Source: Sinohyriopsis cumingii (lineage: Eukaryota; Mollusca; Bivalvia; Unionida; Unionidae). From it: a stretch of 64,000 nucleotides of DNA. The notes below the pieces were generated by a model. That model saw nothing but the letters and a program-made list of their open reading frames with translations, was not told the DNA's origin and ran no database searches. The number at the start of each line of letters is the position of its first letter. The stretch's first letter is position 1. Where the stretch lies: positions 32,476,644 through 32,540,643 of the forward strand of contig CM068831.1 of NCBI GenBank assembly GCA_028554795.2. The letters are read 5' to 3'. Shown here in pieces: positions 43,977-54,925 of the stretch. The position numbers were made by a program, and so were the translations under genes.

Positions 43977-44217
43977 TCAGTCCAGGATATTTTTACCTAC
44001 TTTAATATGTTCGGGTTTTAAAATATCACCTCTGGAATTAAATCTTTCGACAGCAAACTCACTAAATTTGGCTATATACCGGTGGGTTTTTGTCTTTTTA
44101 CGTTTGAATTTCTTTTAGACCCGCTTCAGTAAATTTCTCCCTAAAATCAACTCCCCTTTTTCACTTTTTGGGGTTTTCACCAACAGCACCTTCAGGCTGA
44201 GGCTGGACCGCAGTCAT
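43977..44217 (-). pseudogene. small protein, unknown, overlapping ATGA start
   Basis: Start MTAVQPQPEGAVGENPKK, a TGA at about 44,161, then KRGVDFREKFTEAGLKEIQT, a one-base slip near 44,102, and an end rich in Lys/Phe to TGA at 43,977 (HRYIAKFSEFAVERF…). About 80 codons. The ATG overlaps the stop of the preceding gene as ATGA, typical of the element's compact array. Confidence 0.5.
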
Positions 44218-44484
44218 TTTTTAGCAGCTTCTTTTAATACCTGAATAAGACTTTCTTGTTTCTTACCTGGTTCCTTTTTAGGTCCCCTAATAGAAGTTAA
44301 AACATCTCCAGTAACCGCGGTAATAGGTTTAAACAACTGTTCCGTTTCCGCTGCGTACTCAGCTTGTGCTTCCTGTGGCGATTGCACATTCTTTTTGAAC
44401 TCCTCTTTTACAGGGATATATTTTTTTAAGTGCTTCTTCTCGCTCTCTAGCTAGTCTAGCTGTGTAAGATTCCGAATGCACCAT
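44214..44484 (-). pseudogene. first gene of the minus-strand array, unknown
   Basis: Start MVHSESYTARLAREREEALK, one extra base in a T/A run near 44,425, then a frame with EFKKNVQSPQEAQAEYAAET and an end LIQVLKEAAKK. About 90 codons, acidic-helical N terminus and Lys-rich tail. It begins 28 bp inside the right terminal repeat, so the promoter must lie in or very near that repeat. Unrecognised. Confidence 0.5.
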
Positions 44485-44511
44485 TATTTGGTATAGCAAT
44501 TTTTAATTCAT

Positions 44512-44651
44512 AGCAACAGGGAGGGCGACGCTCTCAACGCGTCACTGATAATCGCGCATTTTTTTAAAACGATTTTTGCGATCCCTCAGGAGGTCCTATT
44601 TTGCGAACATACAGGTAAACCAATTAGAACCGGTTCGCCCTCCCTGCTGCT
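44512..44651 (-). repeat. right terminal inverted repeat of the Polinton
   Basis: 140 bp, the inverted counterpart of 28,017-28,154, with scattered substitutions and short indels (near 'cgactct' and 'ccccgggaag' of the left copy). Like the left copy it has self-complementary ends: AGCAACAGGGAGGGCG inside and CGCCCTCCCTGCTGCT outside. Confidence 0.92.
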
Positions 44652-44689
44652 CTTTAATAAGATTTTAAACTTAGCATTTTGTGATTTGT

Positions 44690-45180
44690 TAAAAATATTG
44701 TTTTTCCCACTTCTGCTGTTCTTGAAAATGATGTGAGGCGTGTACACCTTTTATAGTTGCTTCGATGTATTTAGACCAGTAGTCTGCAATGAAGATGAGA
44801 TTTCCAGCCATTGCAGTAAGCAAGTGGGTTCAAGGCAAGTAGAATATATAAAGATGGCCCGGGGGCAACTACTTTGAAATGTATCAAACTGTTCAGTGCC
44901 CAATAATTCTAAATATTATCACAAAGGGAAATAGTTTGCACCATGAGTATCACCTGTTGTCAAACTTACCGTCGGACATAAAAAATGCATGTATAAACTA
45001 GAAATTAGGGTGCATAATCTTCTTTTGCTATGAGTTTGGATTAACGTATGAAGTCCAGTGAATGATATTCGTATGCTTTCTTTTACTGTAGCTATCCAAA
45101 AAATGTGGGTGTATTTTATCTTACTGGTATATATTCATTTTTTTAATGACTTTTAGTATTAGGCAGGCTGATGCAGCATC
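44690..45180 (+). repeat. diverged direct repeat, copy 1
   Basis: Shares ordered blocks with 46,990-47,500: 'tgttcttgaaa.tgatgt', 'gtgggttcaaggca', 'gcatcaaact.tt.agt', 'tgtcaaa…atgtgaaaaatgca', 'gggtgcata…cttcttttgct', 'atgctttgttttaatata'. Identity by eye is moderate (about 65-75%). Non-coding. Possibly an interspersed repeat family. Confidence 0.6.
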
Positions 45181-46165
45181 AGATTTGTACATAAATCTGT
45201 CCCTAACACCCAGCTTTTAATCATGTTGTAATTTTATAACAGCGATCAAACACAATCTCTGTGTTAATTCCAAGAGTGATGGCTACATGTAGAACTTTAG
45301 CAACCCAATACACAAAAATTATTCCCAAAACCTCAAAACATTATTTATTCATCACTAAAGACTTTATTAAATGAATTATTTCATGAGATTTTACCTCGCA
45401 CGGGACTTTGGAAAATAAATCGTTTTGTCTCAGCTTACTATCATATGTAACGAGATTTCCATACTCTTAATAGTCATGCGATGACAATTTTATGATCTTT
45501 GAGATATTCATCTTACTTCGACATACATGTAGTGCGACATATACGTACTGATCATCTCAGATTATGTATGAAAAGTATAGTTGTACGAAATGCTACCTCG
45601 CTATTACATTGTTTTCTACACCTGTTAGTTTATTACAATTGAATCAGTACTCTTTAGAGCTAGATTTATGACTGGAAAAATGAGTAAAATTCCAAAATGC
45701 TATACGATATTAGGTTACACTATATTGCTGCTGGTATATGCTATTTTAAATGGCTTTCCTTCATCAAAGAAATTTTGTGTGATTTAGGACCGAATATTGT
45801 ATGGCTAACTCAGTCGTTCCCGTCTGTTGTTTGGGTAAAGGTTAAATATATACCCACATGTCATGATAGTGCATACGTTGTTATAAAGGTAGAACTTATC
45901 TGATTTTTAAAGTTCTCTTACTTTTGAACCGATTTTAAAATATAGCCTACAATAGTAAAAAGTATTATCAAAAAAGCTCCTCTCAATGAATGAAGGGTTT
46001 TCAGGTGAACAAATTGGATATCAATGACAAAACCGAGTTATGTGCCTCACAAGACATAGTTGATGCATTTTTCAATCTCTGTGTGTGTGTGTATGTGTGT
46101 AAAACATGCAAACAAATACAGATTTAGTGAGTTGCTAAAATAATATATAATATATTGCTTATTAG

Positions 46166-46169
<4 letters not shown>

Positions 46170-46248
<79 letters not shown>

Positions 46249-46268
46249 CTGATATTTAAATAATCTTG

Positions 46269-46329
<61 letters not shown>
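46170..46329. repeat. two (TA)n tracts with a duplicated spacer
   Basis: TA runs at 46,170-46,246 and 46,275-46,329. The spacer ACTGATATTTAAATAAT plus 'cttgctctcat' after the first run is repeated after the second as ACTGATATTTAAATAATgttgctctcat. The whole was therefore made by a tandem duplication. Confidence 0.9.
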
Positions 46330-46331
<2 letters not shown>

Positions 46332-46989
46332 CTGATATTTAAATAATGTTGCTCTCATGTAAACTCTAAGTTTGTTTGTAGTAAAAGTGTTTGTATTCTT
46401 TCTCGACGTGTAGAGTTCATTTCCGACCAGATCTGTTGAAGTTTTAAAATGGCTTTTGTTTAAAGGTTTGCAACTTCTTGTGCATTCACATGTGAGAAAT
46501 TGTCAGTTATGTTTGTTTATTCAATGTCTGTGATATCAAGATCTCTCTTGTTTGAACGAAGAAAATTGCCTCGTCTTCCCTTGTTTTTATGCCCCGTCAA
46601 AGTTTCATATTTCACATATCTATACAGATATTTCACATTTATATTCCTACATCGATGACCACCTTTTAATCAGTACTCTTCTGTAACATCTGTAATCTTC
46701 GTACTTTACCTGATATCATTAGGCAGTTAAATTAATGATTATTGATTAATTTGGCATGGCTGGACAGCAATAACGCTATCATTATATATTCCAAGTGTCT
46801 GTTTTTGGATGACTGAAAATTGTTAGAGTTGCTGTTATGTGGATGTATCTGATTACAATAATGATGGAGAAAATGTTTGAATTAACAGAATAGGTATTTG
46901 GGTGGCAGGGTCCAGTTTCGTAAATTGGCCCCTGGCAAATTTCTTAACTTAAGGCCATGGTGTGACTTTTTCAGCTATTATTGTTTAGT

Positions 46990-47500
46990 ATTTATAGATA
47001 TGGATATATTTGTGAACTAGGTGTTTTGGGCTTGTGTTGTTCTTGAAATTGATGTCACCTTCCATAGTTGCTCTGCGGTATATTGATAGTGAGATACCAA
47101 TAGTTGGTTAGGAAGAAGAGCTAGCCTCCCATAGCAGTAGACACGTGGGTTCAAGGCAACTAGAGTATCTCAAAAACGGCTTGGATGACAACTATTCTGA
47201 ATTGCATCAAACTATTTAGTAGACAATGTTTTTCAAAATTTTCATCCAGGGAAAAGGCTTGCGTTTGCACTGTGAGCACCACATGCTGTCAAAAATGGCA
47301 TTTGGATGTGAAAAATGCAGGTATAAAATAGGGGTTGGGGTGCATAAACCTCTTCTGCTGTGAACTGCCATTGACTTCTCTGGTCAAGTGAATACTATTC
47401 TTATGCTTTGTTTTAATATAGGTATCTAAAAATATGGACCTTTTTGACCTCACTTGTGTATTTGATTTTTTATGATTTTTTATACTTGGTCGTTGCTTGC
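46990..47500 (+). repeat. diverged direct repeat, copy 2
   Basis: Counterpart of 44,690-45,180 in the same orientation. Confidence 0.6.
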
Positions 47501-49520
47501 GGCATTAAATTTGTACATAAAAACTGGACCCTGCCCCCTTGGAAAGGTGATAATAAAATAAGTTTTAGCAGCCAGTTCAGTTTGTTTTGAATGGAGTACA
47601 CTTGTCCTAGGACTATATTGGCTTTTTTCGCTCTTAATCAAACGACACAATTGCCAGTAACTTTACGCCCATCTCCGCAAGCAAATGGTAGTCAATCCAC
47701 CTCGTTCCACGTCGATCCGGGGCATGTGTAGCCATCCAAGCGGTACATGGTTGATGGCGCAACCCCACCCCAACTCACCCCCTCACACACATCCACCCCC
47801 CCCCCGCACTTAATTTTCAAGGAATATAGTTGGGAATAATCATAGCAGCCTTGATAGACTACAATCTGTGTCACTTGCGTGGATCCGATCCTGGCATCAT
47901 GGAAATCATCTTATTGGAAACCTAACATGTCAAGTATCAAGTTCTCTGATTAGCAGGCAATGTTGTTGATTATAGGCAGTATATCATTATTCGCAAAGGG
48001 TATTTGTTCCAAACACTATTTTTGCTAGTGCTGTATATAAAAGGTCGATGTAAAGCGGAATGCATCAAACCATTTGTTGGGGATAATCTAGCCGTCATGT
48101 TGTTGAGAAATGCATAGTTTTTTTCTTTCGGTTTGACTCGCTCTATCAAGGCATTTGAGGATTATAGGATAAGAATTCCAGGATTTTGCAGCTAACTTAC
48201 GTGCATACAGGTTTATGAATCCACGGCAAATGTTGAAGACGATGGACTGGTTGGAGTTTAATAATTCAAATGTCACATTTGAGAGATGAACCAATAGCAC
48301 AGCTTTATTCAATATGCATGCCCTCTTAACCTGTTTAAATGAGGTTTTCTCTACTATATGACTCTTTTTCTTCTTTTCGGTTTGCACTGTAATGCGTTGT
48401 GATGGTTCTTATTTCTCCCAAATGCATACTGTAAAATAACCTGAACAACTACAGTTTCCTGAGTGTAGATTCATCTTCTTCCAGTACAATTTCTTCATAA
48501 AATTGCAAAGAATCGAAACAAAGAGTCAAAATTGATGATTGCTTCTTCATGGTGTTGTCATCAACCATTCTAAACTGATTGTTAACAAATAACATATATT
48601 TAAAATTACGCAAGGAAAGACTTATAAGTCGACATCATAAATATTAACATAAAGCAATAAGCCATCTACTTACGGTACGATTGTGCACAGATAATGCATC
48701 GAACATGACTTCCAAATATTGAGTTATACATTGATCTAACCTCTTATAATCTTCCGATAAAACCATCAAAATTTCAAAATGTAGAAATAATTATGTTTTA
48801 ATACAATTTTATTACTTTGTAACTAAAATGTTTTGTCTCCTGCAGTAAGTTTGCATGTCTTATAGAGATACGGATACTTATTCAAGATAATCAGAATTAA
48901 TGTCTTTTGAAGGGTGAACGAAAGAAACACTCAGTAAATGACAGAGGTTTTTTCAATCCGAATTTGATGAATTCGCGATAGTTGAATTACAGCTGGAATA
49001 TTAACAAAGCAAATTTAATTGATATATTTGAAGGCTTTCAGATTTAATGTATACATCTGGATGTTTCCAATGTTCAAATCTAAAGCGCATGAGGGATGGT
49101 AGACCAACTGATAATACATAATAGAACAGATGGATAATTTGTTGCAACTAAGAGAGATTTTATAATTAAAATTCAACTAAGCATAATTTAGTTATGATAT
49201 ACTATGAAAGTTCAAAAGTCTTCTGCAGCATATTTTTAGGCTGACCATGTGCACATGTTTAATTACTGAAATGCAATAATTACCTAAAAATATAATTTAC
49301 ACAATTTCTCTGTTATTGATTTAAGATTATTGTGTGGTTATAGAAAATGAATTTTAACAAAGAAAAGGACCATCATTTGGTGTTAGAATCTGTCTATGAA
49401 ACATGTACATGTTTCTCTTGGTTTTATGTCAAAACGTTTTAAGTATTCTGCAAACTAACAAAAGACCTCTGCATATATATAAATATAGGAACTGCCAATC
49501 TTGGGATGATTCATGATTCA

Positions 49521-49686
49521 TTAACCGGATCCAGCCTTGTCTTGTACATTGTCATGAAGCATCCTTTGGACCGCATCCTGACAGTTATTCGTAAGTAAGT
49601 TCCATCGCGACTTCGGCTCCGCACTTTCATAAAAATCTCTGATGGTCTTACCACTTGATGGTACGAACTCTCTGGTCTTCTTCCAT
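49521..49686 (-). CDS. terminal exon of a 130-residue host protein
   Basis: Acceptor CATTAACAG at 49,687, then 166 coding bases to TAA at 49,521. The split codon GA|A pairs with the donor of the exon at 54,761, and the three exons sum to 393 bases, exactly 131 codons. The peptide is hydrophilic, with WKKTREFVPSSGKTIRDFYE and then WNLLTNNCQDAVQRML. The 'NNCQ' Cys context is reminiscent of papain-fold NC motifs, but no fold can be claimed on one motif. A 75-bp TA tract sits just upstream of the acceptor, in place of a pyrimidine tract. Function unknown. Confidence 0.6.
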
Positions 49687-49697
49687 CTGTTAATGTA

Positions 49698-49701
<4 letters not shown>

Positions 49702-49778
<77 letters not shown>
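49702..49778. repeat. (TA)n microsatellite beside a splice acceptor
   Basis: About 38 TA units starting 16 bp upstream (minus sense) of the terminal exon. Confidence 0.95.
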
Positions 49779-49784
<6 letters not shown>

Positions 49785-50436
49785 AAACATGGCCGCTAGG
49801 CTTAAAAATAGTTTTTTTGTTACGACATAATACCTTGAACTAGTGACCATCAAATTTGTAAAACAAATAGTCCTAGGTCACTGGAAGTCAAATTAGTTAC
49901 TACAACAAAACCTACATAGGCCAGTGATTGATAAAAATGCTCCTCTAACACACAACTGTCACAAAATAGTTGTTGAGACTGCACAGCCAGTCAAACACCA
50001 AAAAGCATGGAATAAAATCCAGCCCCTATCCCCCATTTTGTTTGCTTCAAAATTCATAAAAAATTGAATAAAAATAAATCACTGAGTACGGATTTTAAAC
50101 AAAAAGTTGTTTTCAAATAGCGCACCTTAATTATCACTTTCATCGCATTTAACAGACTCACGTTTTCAAACCATTTCAAGCAAATGATTTGAACTAGATG
50201 AAGATATGTTACACAGAAAATAATTATTTGGAATATAGGCCATTAAAAGGAATTTGGTAATTACGTTTTAAAATATCCTAGTAATCATTAAAAGATTAAG
50301 ATTTTTTTATAGTTTTTTTTGTAAATGATAATAAATTATTGTCTATATCATGCCGATGTTTGGTAGCGATGTGTAACGACACACCAAAGTAGCCGACCTG
50401 GGCTGGGCTCTCAGGGTATTGAGAGTGTATGTTCGT

Positions 50437-50535
50437 GATTTGGATTTTTAACGTAGCTTTAACAATTGTTCAGTCATATCGCTACGATATCTGCAGTGTA
50501 GCAGTTAAAGTGATTTCTAGCACTGGGGCATCACG
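50437..50535 (+). repeat. interspersed repeat family, copy C (5' part only)
   Basis: Starts GATTTGGATTTTTAACGTAG like copies A and B, preserves 'cagtcatat', 'gctacgat', 'tctgcagtgt', 'ggggcatcac', then stops. A truncated copy. Confidence 0.55.
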
Positions 50536-52736
50536 TTCTTAAATTTACAATGCTTAATATTTTGACACTTTTGGATAAAAACATTCAATAAAATACTAGT
50601 TTGCAAAATGATAGGTGCATTATTTTTACATATTGAATTTCTAGCACTCTGTTCATTGTTAATTTATTCGATTTTTAATTATTTACTTTATAGTCTGAAA
50701 CTCAGAAATTCCAGAATTGTTTGAAATCGGTAAACTTGAAGGCGTATTGTAATTTTATATCTAAAATGTTATAGTTATGTATTTCTATATCCGAAATGTG
50801 ATTTTATACGGCATGTACTCTATAATTTCAATAAAAACAGTTTTCCGTTGGACATCATTACGGATAGTTTGCCTTTTCTGCACACTTCAAGCCCAGTAAC
50901 TCTCGCACCCCAACGTTAAAAAAAAATCCTCGCCAGTTGTGACACCTTCGTAAAGGAGGCTAGATCCATTTGTTATCTTTCGATCTAGGAGTGTCCGCCA
51001 ATAAATTGTGCATGATGAAGATAACTCTTGCATCAATCATCATCACATCTTAATTTGCTGAAATTACAGACCAAATTAATATCATAACTAGTTATGAGAA
51101 AAGTATTCTCATGATATATTAAAGAATTGATCGGCACTTGCCTCTGCTACCGTTATAGCTACTACCTACATGATTCAGATATCAGTATGGCTCTTTTAAC
51201 ATAGCTCTACATTATTTCAAGGAAATCTTTTTCGACCTATTAGTAATATTTTCCATCACCAAAACTAGCGCTTATTTGCTTATTTACCTTGTAATGACTA
51301 TACAATAAATAAATGGTTAAAAAATTCACATTGGCAGGTAATTAATACTAAGTTGCATTCTTTGTTTTTAATATCTTTATTCTCTGTTTAGTCCGTAACG
51401 TTGCATTAGATTTCCGCATTCATTGTTTTTTCTGTAGCAAGCATTTCGCCTTTATATTTTTTCTATAGATCTAAGTTCACAACACATATGATATAAAGTT
51501 ATTCACACCAGTTTACATAACGTACAGGGTTTACATCTGACTACATAGTTTTACATGAAATTATTATGAACGTGGAGTGACAGCTTCGCAAGAGCCTTCT
51601 TTAGTCAGTCTGCATTTAATTCTGGTATATATCTAATTTATATTTAATTTATATTGTGTGCTTAATTTTTGTTTATGACTATAGGTTATAAGCAAGACAT
51701 TTACATAGATTACTTTTGTCCATTATTGTAAGTAGTAAACAACATATTTATGAAGCAATAGCCCAAGGTCTTTATTTTTACAGTTCGAGTAGGTTTATTC
51801 CTTTGCAATATTGCACATTCTAATATGATGAAGATCAAGTGGAAATGTGCATAAATAGGGATTGGACGAATAAATAATTCATTTCTCTTTAAAGGTCAAT
51901 TAGAATTCTTTACAGTTGTTTTATTGTCGAGAAGATTTTTAAAAAAATAAGTCATTGGAATTACAAAGTGCACGTTGACTGTGGATTAACACATTATTAT
52001 AATTGATATGTTACATTCTCCTAGACTTAAGTCACTGAATAAACTCTCTCCTTAATATATTCGAACGATAGCCATTATCAACAATATACTTAAAATTTGA
52101 TACCCTGAGTTTCGCATATAGTATATATTTGAACGTTCCGTGGAAATCTGTTTCAAGATACCAAAATACGTTGATCAGATTTGTTGACCGAATGATGTAT
52201 TGACTTCAATTTAAGTTCCTCTAAAAGAGCTTGATGTTCTTGTGTAAAGACTTCCAATAAATCTATCCTTCTTTTTATCAGTGCAAGCGGAACAGTGTTA
52301 GATATCTCCTTTTCCAATCATTCCTTACCTTCTATTATCAAATTCCACGCCTTAATTGAACTGTATGTTTGGTATTTTCTCTCATTACATTCTGATATAA
52401 AAACATCATGTTTACAATCTCTATCTTTTTTTTTACCTAAGTCCATTTTGGAAAGACATATATCACTATAGAAATATATTTGCATTGATGGCTGAATTTG
52501 TTATAGGCTGTCATTGTCAAATTAATCATTTACACCAGTAGCATAAGCCTTTCTATAGTCTTGAATCCTTTTTCTTCTTCTTGTATAATTTTGTAAGTAA
52601 ATTGTTTCATTAACCAAGTTTTAAGTCGATACTATTTTTATTTCCTATGGACCCTACTTTTGCTTCGCTGCCAAGGTTTTATTTTGCCTCAATACTTGAT
52701 TAATTTTCCTAAAGCAGCGAAACAGTTATGCTCTTA

Positions 52737-52737
<1 letters not shown>

Positions 52738-52806
<69 letters not shown>
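52738..52806. repeat. (TA)n microsatellite
   Basis: About 34 uninterrupted TA units. Confidence 0.95.
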
Positions 52807-52809
<3 letters not shown>

Positions 52810-54760
52810 GGTCTTATTTAGTGTATTCTTTGTCTGGTTACGTATGGAGTTATGAACGGTATTAAGCAAATCGATTTATCGAGCAGTCTGTTCTCGTGAA
52901 AAAGTATATTGGATAGTGACAACGTTCGACATAAAAGTCATGTTAAAACCAATATACATAGCTCAAATTATAAATGAAATGACCTTTTCCACAAAATGGA
53001 CTAAATATTCATACTACAAAAATCTTGTTAGAATATGCGTTGAGTCATTTAGACGCTTCGTTTAGATGTAAGAAGACTTGATTTATCGATCTGTGCTAAT
53101 ACATATACCACCATGTCGGCCAATTCTGCGCCTCGAGTAATTCTTCGCAACGATACGTCATTTCTGTAAACATTGGATCTCGTGATATTTTGAGTCAAAA
53201 ATCAATTTTGTCTCAAGAGAGAACGATTGTACTTTAATTAAGAAAAGTGATATTCAAAAAGTCTACAAAAATATTACACATTTCGACTCGAAATTGCATA
53301 TCAAAATGTAATTTGTAGAACATGAACACCCACTCTATGACCTTCTTGAACCTGTAACCCCGAAAATCATATTTACTTTGCATCTTTTAGAATCATACAA
53401 ATAAATATATTATTTAAAAGATGGAAATGTTTACCCTAACAAAATTCTGCATCTTAACCCGAGTTTCCAATTTTACAAGAAGTTGTCCCACATGTACAAA
53501 ATCGTCTGCTACCCAATGTGTCAACTTGCTGCAAGAATGGAATTCTCAAGAAATTTCCCTTACGTATAGTCTGTTTCTGAATTCTTTGGTAATTTTTCCC
53601 ATAAACAAGACGTTATAAACACATTACATCTTATTCATTATTGTTTCTCTTCCGCATAATAGCTTATTTTTTGAAAAATAAAATATTGGATTTTACTAAT
53701 TTTTATTTTAGAAGATCGTTTTGGTTTGCTTAATATTCTTGCCATTTATTGGCATTGTTACGTTAAATTTTGTAAAACTAGCTATAAACCTGACATAATT
53801 ACCCGACTGAATTGCTGACAGAAACAGTACTAAATAATATATTTCATTTCTAGAGCCCTGATGGATAAACATTACATCTTTTCAAAGCTATGCGCAGAAT
53901 AGGCCGACATATCGCCAGTCATGAAAACACGGGGGTGGTATACCGTGCGTGCAAAATTAATATTATTTTGAACAGAATATTGTGGTGAATATTGCCTCTT
54001 TTCAAATGTTAAGCATTGCAGTATTTTATTTTTGTACATCTGTAGAATCCGGAATGCGTTTTGCTTCAGTATTGGAAATGGAGGAAACCTTACGTGCGCA
54101 GAAATGCACGACAGCATTGTAGATGTATACCAGCTACATTTATTAGAAAACAGTAAATATAACTATACTTGTCTGGAGTAATAAATACTATGACACAATT
54201 ATGCACATAGTTTATCTCTTGTTTAGCCTGAACTGAGTTTAAAATGTGCCTCCCTGTTATCAATATAGATGCCAAGTGAATGAAGTAAATGGCTTTTGTC
54301 AATCTGTTTTCTAATTAGATAAAGATATTTAATTAACTACATAAGTATATACAATTATTGTAATAGTATGCATGCGCGTTAATTGATGTTATTTCTCTGA
54401 TCCAATCAACATCCCAGATTTAAAAAATCATTCCTCCTGTAGACCCTAAATTATATTATTCATAAATTACGATGTGAAACAACCGCCTTTAGCGTCAGAC
54501 TCGTAGATGAAAGGTTCCTGGATAAGAAGTCAGGGGTCGCCTATATTGTGGTGCATATATAATAGCAAATAGAGCATTTTTCTTTGTAATAAACATACAA
54601 GAATATAAAGGAACAAAGATTCTAATATGCACCTGGGTTTACCTCTGGACACCTTAAAATCATACTGTAACAATATGAAGCTTTTCATTATCTAGTTTCA
54701 TGACAAAGTACAATATGAGGAAAGATATTATGGAAATTAAACTGTGAAATGTATACTTAC

Positions 54761-54925
54761 TCGTCATTCGAACGAGAAGCATTTGTAATAGAAACATCTG
54801 TATCACGTCCGCTGCTTGGAACTGTCTCTATTATGTACTGCTCTTTCTGAGGCGTTGTAACCCTGATAGCCTGATGGTTAATACTGCTCGAGTTTACACC
54901 TTTATTATCGCCTGAGTGGATAGCT
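54761..54925 (-). CDS. internal exon of a 130-residue host protein
   Basis: A 165-bp exon with acceptor TTATTTCAG and consensus donor GTAAGT. It encodes 54 full codons plus the split codons at both ends: AIHSGDNKGVNSSSINHQ… then EQYIIETVPSSGRDTDVSIT. The sequence is Ser/Thr/Asn-rich and hydrophilic with no membrane segment, like a flexible cytoplasmic region. Both split codons (AG|A before, GA|A after) complete with the neighbouring exons. Not recognised. Confidence 0.7.

Larger units (their letters stand above)
28017..44651. mobile_element. Polinton/Maverick (adintovirus-like) provirus, 16.6 kb
   Basis: A self-contained block bounded by about 140-bp inverted repeats that begin AGCAGCAGGG and are flanked by CTTTT / CTTTA, matching the 5-6 bp duplications and AG…CT termini of Polintons. 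The gene content is diagnostic: integrase, family-B polymerase, A32-like packaging ATPase, adenain-type protease, double-jelly-roll capsid candidate and minor capsid candidate. PLA2, zinc-ribbon, fibre-like and pVI/pX-like proteins are also present. Structural genes run on the minus strand; PLA2, integrase and some small genes on the plus strand. It differs from textbook Polintons in joining polymerase, SF1 helicase and HNH nuclease. Nearly every gene has one to three breaks, but gene order, spacing and most motifs survive. Confidence 0.9.
44657..49520. other. non-coding; two related 500-bp blocks and TA tracts
   Basis: No coding exon could be supported. The block at 44,690-45,180 recurs at 46,990-47,500. 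Between them lie two long TA tracts. Short ORFs at 45,697-45,903, 47,692-47,874 and 48,088-48,387 are unrecognisable. Assuming the 130-residue host gene ends at 49,521, this would be its 3' flank. Confidence 0.45.
49779..54760 (-). other. intron 2 of the 130-residue host gene
   Basis: Donor GTAAGT at 54,760/54,755, acceptor at 49,687. Holds repeat copy C (50,437-50,535) and a TA tract (52,738-52,806). No other exon was found. An unseen exon of a length divisible by three could still exist. Confidence 0.5.

Noticed and set aside
49521..49853. 110-residue minus ORF read as one protein with a Tyr-Ile stretch
   Set aside because: The N-terminal part is translated TA repeat and intron. Only the part after the acceptor at 49,687 is treated as coding.
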